Shown here in pieces: positions 27,387 to 36,087 of a stretch of DNA of 64,000 nt; the first letter of the stretch is position 1, and each line of letters starts with the position of its first letter. The translations under genes were made by a program, and so were the position numbers. Under the pieces are notes generated by a model, which worked only from the letters and a program-made list of their open reading frames with translations, was not told the DNA's origin and did not search any database. Origin of the DNA: Paracoccus litorisediminis (GTDB taxonomy: Bacteria; Pseudomonadota; Alphaproteobacteria; Rhodobacterales; Rhodobacteraceae); contig NZ_WMIG01000003.1 of NCBI RefSeq assembly GCF_009711205.1, forward strand, positions 62,001 through 126,000, in the 5' to 3' direction.

Positions 27387-29459
27387 ATGCCGTCACGCGC
27401 CACCGTCACCGCCTTGCGCCACGCGCCTTCGCCCAGCGTGGACTGGACCCGCGTCCTGCGTCACATGGCGCTGAGCCGCGCGCTGGACGAGATGGAGGAG
27501 ACCCGGCTGGTCCCGGAAAAAAAGGTGCTGTATCAGTTCTCGGCCCGTGGCCATGACATGGCGCAGATCCTGCTGGGGCTGCAACTGGACGGGCCGCATG
27601 ACGCGGTCTGCGGCTATTACCGCTCCCGTCCCCTGCTGCTGGCGCTGGGGGTCGACCCCGAGGACGCGCTGGGATCGGCAATGGGCCGCGCGGGCGGCTA
27701 TTCGGACGGGCGCGACATTGGCGTCGTCTTCAACCATCCCAATCCCGGCGGCACGGTCGCCCTGCCGATGAGCGGCGGCGTCGGCGCGCAATATACCCCG
27801 ACGGCGGGCTGGGCGCAGGGGCTGGATTACCACGCCCGCGTGCTGGGGTCCGACGAACACGCCCGCTCGGTCGCGGTGGTGCTGGGGGGCGATGCCTCGG
27901 TTGCTTCGAACGGCTTCTGGTCGGCGCTGACCGTGGCCACGACGCAGAAGCTGCCGATGCTGTTCTATATTGAGGATAACGGCTTTGGCATCTCGGTCCC
28001 CTCCACCTTCCAGACGCCGGGCGGCAATATCGCCGCCAATCTGGCCGCGTGGCAGGGCCTGCGGATCATCGCGGGCGACGGCACCGAACCCGCCGAGGCC
28101 GCCGCCCTGATCGAGGACGCCGTGGCCCATGTCCGCCACGCCCGCGCCCCGGTGCTGCTGCGCCTGACCGTGCCGCGCCTGCAAGGGCACAGCTTTCAGG
28201 ACACCCAGACCTACAAGACCCCCGATCAGGTGCAGGCGGAATGGTCGCGCGACCCTTGGGCCAAGCTGAAATCCTATCTGGTCCCCGCCCGGATCAGCGA
28301 GGGGGACTGGCAGGCCGAAATCAGCGCCGCCCAAACCCGCGCCGAGGCCGCGTTGACCGCCGCCGAGACCCGTCCGCTTCCCGATCCGGACGCCGTGATG
28401 CGCCATGTCTTCTTCGAGGACGAGATGCAGCAGGTCGGTGGCCTCCGGGACAGGCCGACTGCGGAAGTGACCGACCGCCCCGCCCCCGAGGGTCAGCGCA
28501 TCAACATGGTCACCGCGATCCGCCGTGTGCTGGATCAGGAACTGTCCCTGAACCCGCGCATGGCGATCTTTGGCGAGGATATCGGCGCGAAGGGCGGCGT
28601 CCATGCCGTTACTCTGGGCCTGCAGGAAAAATACGGGCCCGACCGGGTCTTTGACACCTCACTCTCCGAGGAAGGCATCATCGGCCGCGCCACCGGCATG
28701 GCGCTGGCCGGGCTGCTGCCGGTCCCGGAAATCCAGTTCCGCAAATATGCCGAGCCCGCGACCGAACAGTTGAACGATTGCGGCTCGATGCGCTGGCGGA
28801 CGAACAACCGCTTTGCCGCGCCGATGGTGGTGCGGATGCCGGTGGGCTTCTTCAAATGCGGCGATCCGTGGCACAGCCAGACCAATGAGGTCGCCTTCCT
28901 CCACAGCCCCGGCTGGATGGTCGCGCAGCCCTCGAATGCCGAGGATGCCGTGGGCCTGCTGCGCACGGCGCTTCGCGGCAATGACCCGGTGATCTTTCTG
29001 GAACACCGCGCGATGCTGGACCATGCTTGGGCGCGCAGGCCATGGCCCGGCGACGATTTTGCCCTGCCCTTCGGCAAGGCCCGGTTGGTGGCCAAGGGCA
29101 CGGACGCCACCATCGTCACCTGGGGCGGCATGGTCGAGCGCTGCGAGGCGGCGGCGGCAGGCCTGTCGGTCGATGTGATCGACCTGCGCACGCTGATGCC
29201 TTGGGACTGCGAGACGGTGCTGGCTTCGGTCAACCGCACTCATCGCTGCCTGATCGTGCATGAGGACCTGCAGACCGCCGGCTTCGGGGCCGAAATCGCC
29301 GCTGTCGTCGCCAAGGACGCCTTCACCGCGCTGGATGCCCCGGTCGAGCGGCTGACCATGCCCGACATTCCCAGCCCGCATAATCCGGTGCTGCTGGACC
29401 ACGCCGTGCCCTCGGTCGCGGCGATCCGCGCGCGCCTGACCGATCTGCTGGGGTTCTGA
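27387..29459 (+). CDS. 2-oxoacid dehydrogenase E1, alpha and beta subunits fused (branched-chain type)
   Basis: 690-residue thiamine-diphosphate enzyme that decarboxylates a 2-oxoacid, probably branched-chain, and acylates the E2 lipoyl domain. Residues ~1-330 are the alpha half (YQFSARGHDMAQILLGLQL; ThDP site GGDASVASNGFWSALTVATT leading to LFYIEDNGFGISVP). Residues ~370-690 are the beta half (INMVTAIRRVLDQELSLNPR, IFGEDIGAKGGVHAVTLGLQ, FDTSLSEEGIIGRATGMALA, VHEDLQTAGFGAEIAAVVAK). In many bacteria these are two genes. The ATG at 27387 follows GGGAGG. The E2 gene starts one base after its stop region. E3 is not in the window. Confidence 0.92.
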   Translation: MPSRATVTALRHAPSPSVDWTRVLRHMALSRALDEMEETRLVPEKKVLYQFSARGHDMAQILLGLQLDGPHDAVCGYYRSRPLLLALGVDPEDALGSAMGRAGGYSDGRDIGVVFNHPNPGGTVALPMSGGVGAQYTPTAGWAQGLDYHARVLGSDEHARSVAVVLGGDASVASNGFWSALTVATTQKLPMLFYIEDNGFGISVPSTFQTPGGNIAANLAAWQGLRIIAGDGTEPAEAAALIEDAVAHVRHARAPVLLRLTVPRLQGHSFQDTQTYKTPDQVQAEWSRDPWAKLKSYLVPARISEGDWQAEISAAQTRAEAALTAAETRPLPDPDAVMRHVFFEDEMQQVGGLRDRPTAEVTDRPAPEGQRINMVTAIRRVLDQELSLNPRMAIFGEDIGAKGGVHAVTLGLQEKYGPDRVFDTSLSEEGIIGRATGMALAGLLPVPEIQFRKYAEPATEQLNDCGSMRWRTNNRFAAPMVVRMPVGFFKCGDPWHSQTNEVAFLHSPGWMVAQPSNAEDAVGLLRTALRGNDPVIFLEHRAMLDHAWARRPWPGDDFALPFGKARLVAKGTDATIVTWGGMVERCEAAAAGLSVDVIDLRTLMPWDCETVLASVNRTHRCLIVHEDLQTAGFGAEIAAVVAKDAFTALDAPVERLTMPDIPSPHNPVLLDHAVPSVAAIRARLTDLLGF

Positions 29460-29460
29460 G

Positions 29461-30636
29461 ATGACCGATATTCTGGTGCCGCTGGAACAGGAAGGGACCG
29501 AGGCCGTGGTCTCAAGCTGGCTATGCGCGGTGGGTGACGTGATCGCGTTGAACGATCCGCTGGTCGAACTTGAAACCGACAAGGTCTCGGTCGAGGTGCC
29601 CTCGCCGATTGCCGGGCGGCTGGTCGAGATTCTGGTGCAGCCCGGCGGGCAGGCGCGGCCGGGCATGGTGCTCGGACGGGTCGAGCCGGTCGCCACCGCG
29701 CCGGCGGGGCTCGATGCCCCGCTGGGCGCGGCGCCCCCGTCCCCGCCGCAACCTCAGCCGCGGGACATGTCGGATTGGCATTCCCCGGCCGTGCGCAAGG
29801 CGCTGGCCGAAAGCGGCCTTGATCCCGCCAGCATCCGTGGCACCGGTCGCGACGGGCGACTGACCCGCGCCGATGTCGACCGCGCCATCGCCGCATGGGC
29901 CGACAAACCGAAAGCCGCCTCAGGCATCACAGGCAGATCCATTCCGCATGACCCGATGCGTCTGGCTATCGCCCGCAACATGCTGAAATCCGTGCAAGAG
30001 GCCCCACAGGTCACCGCCGTGTTCGAGGCCGATTTCAGCGCCATTGCCGCCCATCGCGCCCGCCACAATCCCGACCTCAAAGCCGAGGGTATCGCTTTGT
30101 CCTACACCGCCTATCTGGTCATGGCGGCAGCCCGCGCGATGCAGGCGGTGCCGCAGGTCAACAGCCGCTGGCACGAGGACCGGCTGGAGGTCTTTTCCGA
30201 CATCAATATCGGCATCGGCACCGCGCTTGGCGACAAGGGGCTGGTCGTCCCCGTCATCCGCGGCGTGCAGGACCTGTCGCTGCGCGGCGTCGCCACGCGC
30301 TTGCAGGACCTGACCACCCGCGCGCGCGCGGGCCAGATCACACCTCAGGACATGCGCGGCGGCACGTTCACCATCTCGAACCACGGAGTCTCCGGCTCGC
30401 TTCTGGCGGCACCGGTGATCATCAACCAGCCGCAATCGGCGATCCTTGGCGTGGGCAAGCTGGAAAAGCGCGTCGTCGTGCGCGAGGTCGGCGGCATCGA
30501 CACCATCCAGATCCGCCCCATGGCCTATGTGACTTTGACCATCGACCACCGGGTGCTGGACGGCCACCAGACCAATGGCTGGCTGACCGCCTTTGTCGCC
30601 GCGCTGGAAAGCTGGCCCATCGACGCTCCGGCTTAA
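29461..30636 (+). CDS. 2-oxoacid dehydrogenase E2 (dihydrolipoamide acyltransferase)
   Basis: 391-residue E2 core of the complex. The lipoyl domain is residues ~1-78, with lipoyl lysine in [20 protein letters not shown] short Pro-rich linker follows. The peripheral-subunit-binding domain is [20 protein letters not shown] at ~103-140. The catalytic domain ends with [20 protein letters not shown], containing the HxxxDG active-site motif. Only one lipoyl domain is present, as in branched-chain-type E2s. Its end overlaps the convergent MarR gene by 4 bases. Confidence 0.94.
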   Translation: MTDILVPLEQEGTEAVVSSWLCAVGDVIALNDPLVELETDKVSVEVPSPIAGRLVEILVQPGGQARPGMVLGRVEPVATAPAGLDAPLGAAPPSPPQPQPRDMSDWHSPAVRKALAESGLDPASIRGTGRDGRLTRADVDRAIAAWADKPKAASGITGRSIPHDPMRLAIARNMLKSVQEAPQVTAVFEADFSAIAAHRARHNPDLKAEGIALSYTAYLVMAAARAMQAVPQVNSRWHEDRLEVFSDINIGIGTALGDKGLVVPVIRGVQDLSLRGVATRLQDLTTRARAGQITPQDMRGGTFTISNHGVSGSLLAAPVIINQPQSAILGVGKLEKRVVVREVGGIDTIQIRPMAYVTLTIDHRVLDGHQTNGWLTAFVAALESWPIDAPA

Positions 30637-31061
30637 AGCTTGGCTCGCGCGATCACCGCAAGCCCGGCTTCGAACGGTTGCAGGTCCGCCCCCAGCAGGG
30701 CCTGCAACTCGGATTGAAAGGCTTGCGCCAAGGGCGCCAGCCGCGCCATTACCGCGCGGCCCTCGGGCGTCAGCGACAACATGACCAGCCGCCGGTCGCC
30801 GGGATTGACCTGCTTGCGGATCAACCCTTGGCTTTCCAACCGGGCGGCGGCGCGGCTGACCTTGGATTTCTCCATATCGGCGCGGGCCTCGATCTCGCGC
30901 ACGGATACCTCGTCCTGCTGCGACAGATGCGCCAGCACCCGCCATTCCGGGACCGAGATCCCGGCCTCGGCCCGGTAGCGCCGCTCAAAGGCCCGGCTGA
31001 CCCGCGCGGCAGCGACCGCCAGCCGATAGGGCAGGAATTCGTCAAGCTGGAACGCGGTCAT
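30633..31061 (-). CDS. MarR-family regulator adjacent to hmgA (HmgR-like)
   Basis: 142-residue MarR protein from the ATG at 31061. Recognition region: [20 protein letters not shown] with the wing [31 protein letters not shown] resembles the subgroup of MarR proteins that respond to aromatic acids. It is divergent from hmgA, and a perfect inverted repeat sits between hmgA promoter-like elements. By analogy with regulators of homogentisate genes it may repress hmgA/fahA until homogentisate accumulates. The frame is open upstream across the operator, but that extension would place coding sequence over the promoter. Confidence 0.88.
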   Translation of the reverse strand: MTAFQLDEFLPYRLAVAAARVSRAFERRYRAEAGISVPEWRVLAHLSQQDEVSVREIEARADMEKSKVSRAAARLESQGLIRKQVNPGDRRLVMLSLTPEGRAVMARLAPLAQAFQSELQALLGADLQPFEAGLAVIARAKL

Positions 31062-31095
31062 CGGCCACCCGTCGGATCGTCGCAGCCATTCAATC

Positions 31096-31123
31096 TTGAC
31101 TTCGTTGCAAATGCAACAATCAT
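31096..31123 (+). promoter_or_regulatory. hmgA promoter with MarR-type operator in the spacer
   Basis: A -35-like TTGACT (31096-31101) and a weak -10-like AATCAT (31118-31123) are 16 bases apart. The spacer contains the inverted repeat GTTGCA-2-TGCAAC (31104-31117), so a bound MarR dimer would block polymerase. The hmgA ribosome site AGGAG follows 20 bases later. Confidence 0.6.
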
Positions 31124-31151
31124 GGAGATATCGGAATCGGAGGAGTTCCCG

Positions 31152-32513
31152 ATGACCCAAATCGAGCTACCGCAAGGCCTGATCCGCGCGCCCTCGCTTG
31201 ACGGGCCGCATGCGGGCTACATGCCCGGCTTCGGCAATGACTTTGAATCCGAGGCCCTGCCGGGCGCGTTGCCACAAGGGATGAACTCGCCCCAGCGCTG
31301 CAATTACGGGCTGTATGGCGAACAATTGTCGGGCACCGCCTTTACCGCGCCCGGCCATCAGAACGAACGGACATGGTGCTATCGCATCCGTCCCAGCGTC
31401 CGTCATACCCACCGCTTCCAGCGCATCGAGATGCCCTATTGGAAATCCGCGCCCTGCATCGACCCGGAGATCGTCAGCCTTGGACAGTATCGCTGGGACC
31501 CGGTCGCGGTGCCGGATGAGGCCCTCGACTGGATCAGCGGCATGCGGACCATGACCACGGCGGGTGATGTGAACATCCAGACCGGCATGGCCAGCCATAT
31601 CTATCTGGTCACCCGCTCGATGCGGGACGAATATTTCTACTCCGCCGACGGCGAATTGCTGATCGTGCCGCAGGAAGGCCGCCTGCGCTTTTGCACCGAA
31701 CTGGGCGTCATCGACCTTGAACCGCATGAAATCGCCCTGATCCCGCGCGGGCTGGTCTACCGCGTCGAGGTGCTGGAGGGCCCGGCGCGCGGTTTCGTCT
31801 GCGAGAATTACGGCCAGAAATTCGCGCTTCCGGGGCGCGGCCCGATCGGGGCGAATTGCATGGCGAACCGGCGCGATTTCAAGGTGCCGGTGGCGGCCTT
31901 TGAGGACCGCGAGGTGCCCTCGACCGTTACCGTCAAATGGTGCGGCCAGTTCCACCGCACCGAGATCGGGCATTCGCCGCTGGACGTGGTGGCCTGGCAC
32001 GGCAATTACGCGCCGGTGAAATACGATCTGCGCACCTATTGCCCGGTCGGCGCGGTGCTGTTCGACCATCCCGACCCGTCGATCTTTACCGTGCTGACTG
32101 CGCCCTCCGGCGTCGAGGGCACGGCGAATATCGATTTCGTGCTGTTTCGCGAACGCTGGCTGGTGGCCGAGAACACCTTCCGCCCGCCTTGGTACCACAA
32201 GAACGTCATGTCCGAGCTGATGGGCAATATCTATGGAACCTATGACGCCAAGCCCAAGGGTTTTGCCCCCGGCGGCATGAGCCTGCATAACTGCATGCTG
32301 CCGCATGGCCCGGACCGCAATGCGTTCGAGCGGGCCTCGGCGGTGGAGTTGAAGCCCGAGAAGCTGGACGAGACCATGTCCTTCATGTTCGAGACCCGCT
32401 TCCCGCAGCATCTGACCCCGTTCGCGGCGCAGGCCGGGCATCTGCAGGAGGATTACATCGATTGCTGGGCCAGCCTTGAGAAGAAATTCGACGGCACGCC
32501 CGGAGTGAAGTGA
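31152..32513 (+). CDS. hmgA: Homogentisate 1,2-dioxygenase
   Basis: Opens the aromatic ring of homogentisate to maleylacetoacetate, using Fe(II) and oxygen, in tyrosine and phenylalanine breakdown. The 453-residue length is normal. Family signatures are [51 protein letters not shown], the iron ligands in [20 protein letters not shown] (His and Glu) and the third ligand in [19 protein letters not shown] 31152 has AGGAG at the right distance. fahA follows after 66 bases, and an HmgR-like gene is divergent. A maleylacetoacetate isomerase gene is missing between them. Confidence 0.97.
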   Translation: MTQIELPQGLIRAPSLDGPHAGYMPGFGNDFESEALPGALPQGMNSPQRCNYGLYGEQLSGTAFTAPGHQNERTWCYRIRPSVRHTHRFQRIEMPYWKSAPCIDPEIVSLGQYRWDPVAVPDEALDWISGMRTMTTAGDVNIQTGMASHIYLVTRSMRDEYFYSADGELLIVPQEGRLRFCTELGVIDLEPHEIALIPRGLVYRVEVLEGPARGFVCENYGQKFALPGRGPIGANCMANRRDFKVPVAAFEDREVPSTVTVKWCGQFHRTEIGHSPLDVVAWHGNYAPVKYDLRTYCPVGAVLFDHPDPSIFTVLTAPSGVEGTANIDFVLFRERWLVAENTFRPPWYHKNVMSELMGNIYGTYDAKPKGFAPGGMSLHNCMLPHGPDRNAFERASAVELKPEKLDETMSFMFETRFPQHLTPFAAQAGHLQEDYIDCWASLEKKFDGTPGVK

Positions 32514-32518
32514 TGCCG

Positions 32519-32551
32519 CCGGGGGCTTCGCGCCCCCGGACCCCCGCGGGG
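32519..32551 (+). repeat. GC-rich intercistronic hairpin repeat (Rhodobacterales-type)
   Basis: CCGGGGGC (32519-32526), loop TTCGC, GCCCCCGG (32532-32539), then ACC and the palindrome CCCCGCGGGG (32542-32551), followed by TATTTT. I recognise this kind of element (long G/C stem, then CCCCGCGG and an AT-rich tail) as a common intergenic repeat in Rhodobacterales genomes. Between hmgA and fahA it may act as a partial terminator. Confidence 0.6.
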
Positions 32552-32579
32552 TATTTTCAAAACGGAGAATGAGGCAAGG

Positions 32580-33827
32580 ATGGTCCTGATCAGGTCGTGG
32601 CTGCGTTCGGCGAATGCGCCGGGCTGCCCCTTTCCCCTGAACAACCTGCCTTGCGGGGTGTTTTCGGTGGGCGAGGTCGCGCCGCGCTGCGGGGTGGCGA
32701 TCGGGGACATGATCCTTGATATGGCGGCGGTTGAGGGGCTGCTGGGGTTGACGGGGCCGTTGTTCGACGCGCCAAGCTGGAATGCGGTCATGGCGGCGGG
32801 ACCGGATGTTTGGGCGGGATTGCGGGCGCGGCTGCTGGATTTGCTGGTCGAGGGCGCGGTTGAGCAGCCCATGATCGCGCCGCATCTGGTGCCACAGGCG
32901 GGTGCGCGGCTGCATCTGCCCTTCCGCGTCGCGGAATACACCGATTTCTATGCGGGTCGGCATCACGCGCAGAATGTCGGGACCATGTTTCGCGGGGCCG
33001 AGCATGCCCTGCCGCCGAACTGGCTGCATATGCCGATCGGCTATAACGGGCGGGCGTCCTCGGTCGTGGTTTCCGGCGAGGAGGTGCGCCGGCCTTGGGG
33101 GCAGGTGAAGCCTGCGGGCGAGGATGCGCCACGCTTTGCCCCCTCGGCGCGTTTTGATTTCGAGCTGGAGTTGGCGGCGGTGGTCGGCACGCCCTCTGAC
33201 AGGCCGGTGACCGTGGCCGAGGCGGATGCGATGATCTTTGGCTATGTGCTGCTGAACGATTGGTCGGCGCGGGATATTCAGGCCTGGGAATACCAGCCTT
33301 TGGGGCCGTTTCAGGCCAAGGCGACGGCGACGACGATCAGCCCGTGGATCGTGACGCGCGCGGCGCTGCAGCCGTTCCGGGTGCCGGGACCGCCGCCGGA
33401 CCAGCCGCTGCTGCCCTATCTGGCCGAGCCGGGACCGATGAAATACGACATCGCGCTGGAGGTCGCGCTGACCCCGGAAGCCGGGCCCGAGACGGTGATC
33501 TGCCGCACCAACGCGGCCCAGCTTTACTATTCCGCCGCCCAGCAACTGGCGCATCACGCCAGTTCCGGCTGCCCGATGAATAGCGGCGACCTGCTAGGCT
33601 CGGGCACGATTTCCGGCCCCCTGCGTGACAGCCGTGGCAGCCTGCTGGAGCTGAGCTGGGGCGGGCGTGATCCCTTGGCGATCAAGGGCGGCACCCGGTG
33701 TTTTCTGGAGGATGGCGATTGCGTCACCCTGCGCGGCGCGGCGCAGGGCGATGGTTATCTGATCGGTTTCGGCGAATGCAGCGGCAGGCTGCTTCCTGCC
33801 CGGCGCGATCCCTACGCCCGGCCCTAG
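32580..33827 (+). CDS. fahA: Fumarylacetoacetase
   Basis: Hydrolyses fumarylacetoacetate to fumarate and acetoacetate, the last step of tyrosine catabolism. 415 residues, the usual length for the two-domain enzyme. Active-site and metal residues are seen in YTDFYAGRHHAQNVGTMFRG (Asp, His), SARFDFELELAAVVG (Glu), NDWSARDIQAWEYQPLGPFQ followed by AK (Asp, Lys), and NSGDLLGSGTISGP. The ATG follows AGGCAAGG. It is in the same direction as hmgA and separated from it only by the hairpin repeat, so co-transcription is likely. Confidence 0.96.
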   Translation: MVLIRSWLRSANAPGCPFPLNNLPCGVFSVGEVAPRCGVAIGDMILDMAAVEGLLGLTGPLFDAPSWNAVMAAGPDVWAGLRARLLDLLVEGAVEQPMIAPHLVPQAGARLHLPFRVAEYTDFYAGRHHAQNVGTMFRGAEHALPPNWLHMPIGYNGRASSVVVSGEEVRRPWGQVKPAGEDAPRFAPSARFDFELELAAVVGTPSDRPVTVAEADAMIFGYVLLNDWSARDIQAWEYQPLGPFQAKATATTISPWIVTRAALQPFRVPGPPPDQPLLPYLAEPGPMKYDIALEVALTPEAGPETVICRTNAAQLYYSAAQQLAHHASSGCPMNSGDLLGSGTISGPLRDSRGSLLELSWGGRDPLAIKGGTRCFLEDGDCVTLRGAAQGDGYLIGFGECSGRLLPARRDPYARP

Positions 33828-33851
33828 CTGGCGGGTCGGGTCGCGGCAAAT

Positions 33852-34157
33852 TCAGTCCGTCAGCGGATCGAAGCCGCGGGCCAGCACGACCTGGCTATTG
33901 GTCGTCGAGCCGTGGCGGAACTGCTTGATCTCGTTCTGATAGGCATCGCTGTTGAAGCACGCCAGTGCCTGTTCCTGCGACGGGAAGCGGATGATGGCAT
34001 GCATCATATTGCGCTCACCCTCGATCTGCAGCGCCTCGGTGTCCGAGACCAGAAGCTCGCCGCCATGTTCCTGCAACAGGTCCCAGACGCGCGGGGGGTA
34101 GTTCTGGAACATATCGAAATCGACGATGTCGTAGCTGATGATGAAATAGGCGGACAT
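33852..34157 (-). CDS. DUF1330-family small protein
   Basis: 101-residue protein of the DUF1330 family, a dimeric alpha/beta ferredoxin-like barrel without known catalytic role. Features are AYFIISYDIVDFDMFQNYPP, then LVSDTEALQIEGERNMMHAI with IRFPSQEQALACFNSDAYQN. It starts at ATG 34157, preceded by AAGGAA. It lies between fahA (convergent) and hpd (upstream, same strand), inside the tyrosine pathway cluster, so it may be co-transcribed with hpd. Whether it helps the pathway or is a passenger is unknown; the slot is where some bacteria keep maleylacetoacetate isomerase. Confidence 0.85.
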   Translation of the reverse strand: MSAYFIISYDIVDFDMFQNYPPRVWDLLQEHGGELLVSDTEALQIEGERNMMHAIIRFPSQEQALACFNSDAYQNEIKQFRHGSTTNSQVVLARGFDPLTD

Positions 34158-34197
34158 GGGCTTCCTTTGCAGTCTGGGTGCCTTGGCGGCGATGCAG

Positions 34198-34223
34198 GAT
34201 GCCGGGCGGTCAGGCCCGGCATC
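34198..34223. terminator. Strong hairpin downstream of hpd
   Basis: GATGCCGGGC (34198-34207) and GCCCGGCATC (34214-34223) pair perfectly over 10 bases with a 6-base loop, between the hpd stop and the DUF1330 start. No T-run follows on either strand, so it may be an attenuator or RNA-stabilising stem rather than a full terminator. Confidence 0.55.
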
Positions 34224-34283
34224 ATTGATCCCCGAACTAGCCATTCCAACGGCGAAGTTTTAGCCCCTTTGTCGGATTCAAGC

Positions 34284-35381
34284 CTATGACGCCTTGAGAA
34301 CGCCACGTTCAATCTGGTCCTGCTCGATGCTTTCGAACAGGGCGCGGAAATTGCCCTCTCCGAAGCCGTCATCGCCCTTGCGCTGGATGAATTCAAAGAA
34401 GATCGGGCCGATCACGGTTTTTGAGAAGATTTGCAGCAGGATGCGCGTCTCGCCGCCATCGACCACGCCTTCGCCGTCGATCAGGATGCCGTGTTCCGAC
34501 ATACGATCAACGGGTTCCGCGTGATCCTTCACCCGGTTTCGAGATTGCTCGTAATAGGCCAGCGGGGGCTTGGGCATGAATTTAAGCCCGCGCGCAGCGA
34601 TGGCATCGGTCGCGGTATAGATGTCATCGGTGCCGACGGCGATATGCTGGATGCCCTCGCCCTTGTAGCGCTTCAGGTATTCGACGATCTGGCCGGTCTC
34701 GCCGCGATCCTCGTTGATCGGGATGCGGATGCGGCCGCAGGGGCTGGTCAGGGCACGGCTGAAAAGCCCGGTGAATTTGCCCTCGATGTCAAAGAAGCGG
34801 ATCTGGCGAAAACCGAAAAGCTTGCCGTAGAAGTTGAACCACTTGTCCATATTGCCCTTGTGGACGTTATGGGTCAGGTGGTCGAGATAGTGGAAACCGA
34901 CCCCCGCGGGCTTGGGCGGGGCGATGAAGTCGAACGCGTCGGCATAGGGATTGGCGTCCCCGCCGTATCGGTCGGTGAAATAGATCAGCGAGCCGCCGAT
35001 GCCGACAATCGCCGGCCAATCCAAGGTTTTGCCGGGACCATCATAGGCCTCGGCGCCATTCAGGACCGCATGGTCAAAGGCATGGCGGGCATCCGCCACG
35101 CGCCACGCCATCGAGGGGGCGCAGGGGCCGTGCTGATCGACGAAATCGCGGGCATGGCTGCCGGGTTCGTCGTTCAGCACATAGGTGATGTCGCCCTGCT
35201 GCCACAATTCGATCGCTTTGGATTTGTGGCGGGCAGTCAGGACATAACCCATCCGGGCGAACAGCGCGCGCAGCTCCTCGGGTTCAGGATGGGCAAATTC
35301 GACGAACTCGAACCCGTCGGTTCCGGCGGGATTGCGTTCGGAAATCGTGGCGCGCGGGGCGTCATGTGGAAAGGGGCCCAT
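34284..35381 (-). CDS. hpd: 4-Hydroxyphenylpyruvate dioxygenase
   Basis: Converts 4-hydroxyphenylpyruvate to homogentisate using Fe(II). 365 residues. The second vicinal-oxygen-chelate domain holds the iron ligands: His in HYLDHLTHNVHKGNMDKWFN, His in KRYKGEGIQHIAVGTDDIYT, and Glu in VIGPIFFEFIQRKGDDGFGE. The C-terminal GFGEGNFRALFESIEQDQ is also typical. The frame is open 25 codons further up, but the ATG at 35381 has GAGGA at the right spacing. It is divergent from an Lrp/AsnC gene across a gap with a perfect palindrome. Confidence 0.97.
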   Translation of the reverse strand: MGPFPHDAPRATISERNPAGTDGFEFVEFAHPEPEELRALFARMGYVLTARHKSKAIELWQQGDITYVLNDEPGSHARDFVDQHGPCAPSMAWRVADARHAFDHAVLNGAEAYDGPGKTLDWPAIVGIGGSLIYFTDRYGGDANPYADAFDFIAPPKPAGVGFHYLDHLTHNVHKGNMDKWFNFYGKLFGFRQIRFFDIEGKFTGLFSRALTSPCGRIRIPINEDRGETGQIVEYLKRYKGEGIQHIAVGTDDIYTATDAIAARGLKFMPKPPLAYYEQSRNRVKDHAEPVDRMSEHGILIDGEGVVDGGETRILLQIFSKTVIGPIFFEFIQRKGDDGFGEGNFRALFESIEQDQIERGVLKAS

Positions 35382-35469
35382 GTGATCCTCCGTCAACGGC
35401 CTGTATGACGATGATCGCACCGCGTCCGGGCGCAAAGCGCGCAAAATTCGGTTCATTTGGGGGCTTCTA

Positions 35470-35486
35470 TGCGTCAGGATGACGCA
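35470..35486. promoter_or_regulatory. Palindromic operator between hpd and its divergent Lrp-type gene
   Basis: TGCGTCA-GGA-TGACGCA, a perfect inverted repeat with 7-base arms, 88 bases ahead of the hpd start and 28 bases ahead of the regulator start at 35515. It probably serves control of both directions. Confidence 0.65.
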
Positions 35487-35514
35487 TCAAGCACATCTGA
35501 CGCGGATTTCACGC

Positions 35515-35970
35515 ATGATCGATCCGACCGATTCCCGCCTGCTGGCCGCGGTCCAGCGCCGGGCCGATATCACCGCGCAGGAACTGGCCGAGGTGCTGAA
35601 CCTGTCGCCCTCGCAAGCCGCAAGGCGGCGTGCCCGACTGGAGGCCGAGGGGGTCATTCTGGGTTATTCGGCGCGGCTGGATGCGGGCAAGCTGGGGCTG
35701 ACGGTGCAGGCGTTTGTGCAGGTGCAGATGGCGGCGCATAATGCCGACAATGCGCTGGGTTTCGCGCGGCTGGTCGCCACCCTGCCCGAGGTGGTCAGCT
35801 GCTGGACCCTGACCGGAGAGGCCGATTACCTGCTGCGCGTCTGGTGCGCCGACCTGCCCGCATTGAACCGGCTGATCCACCACCGCCTGCTGCCGCATCC
35901 CGCCGTGGCGCGGGTGCAAAGCCAGATCGTCATGGACCAGCCCAAGCCCGATGCGGGCCTGCCGTTGTAG
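35515..35970 (+). CDS. Lrp/AsnC-family regulator divergent from hpd
   Basis: 151-residue Lrp-type regulator: HTH in RRADITAQELAEVLNLSPSQ with AARRRARLEAEGVILGYSAR, and RAM domain with VVSCWTLTGEADYLLRVWCA. The likely ligand is an aromatic amino acid or 4-hydroxyphenylpyruvate, given the divergent hpd gene. The frame is also open from an ATG at 35479, but that start would sit within the palindrome, so 35515 (MIDPTD, the usual family N-terminus) is preferred although its ribosome site is weak. Confidence 0.9.
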   Translation: MIDPTDSRLLAAVQRRADITAQELAEVLNLSPSQAARRRARLEAEGVILGYSARLDAGKLGLTVQAFVQVQMAAHNADNALGFARLVATLPEVVSCWTLTGEADYLLRVWCADLPALNRLIHHRLLPHPAVARVQSQIVMDQPKPDAGLPL

Positions 35971-36087
35971 GGGGCCAAAACGCTTGGATAGACGGGTGGA
36001 GGATACTTCCATGGCGTCTCGACCGAGCATAGGAAGGTGCGACATTCGTCGTCACGGTTAGTCTGTGATCCAGCCTGACGCTGTCAT

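Noticed and set aside
31167-33557. 796-codon minus-strand open frame across hmgA and fahA
   Set aside because: Spans two recognised plus-strand genes and the intergenic hairpin; no domains.
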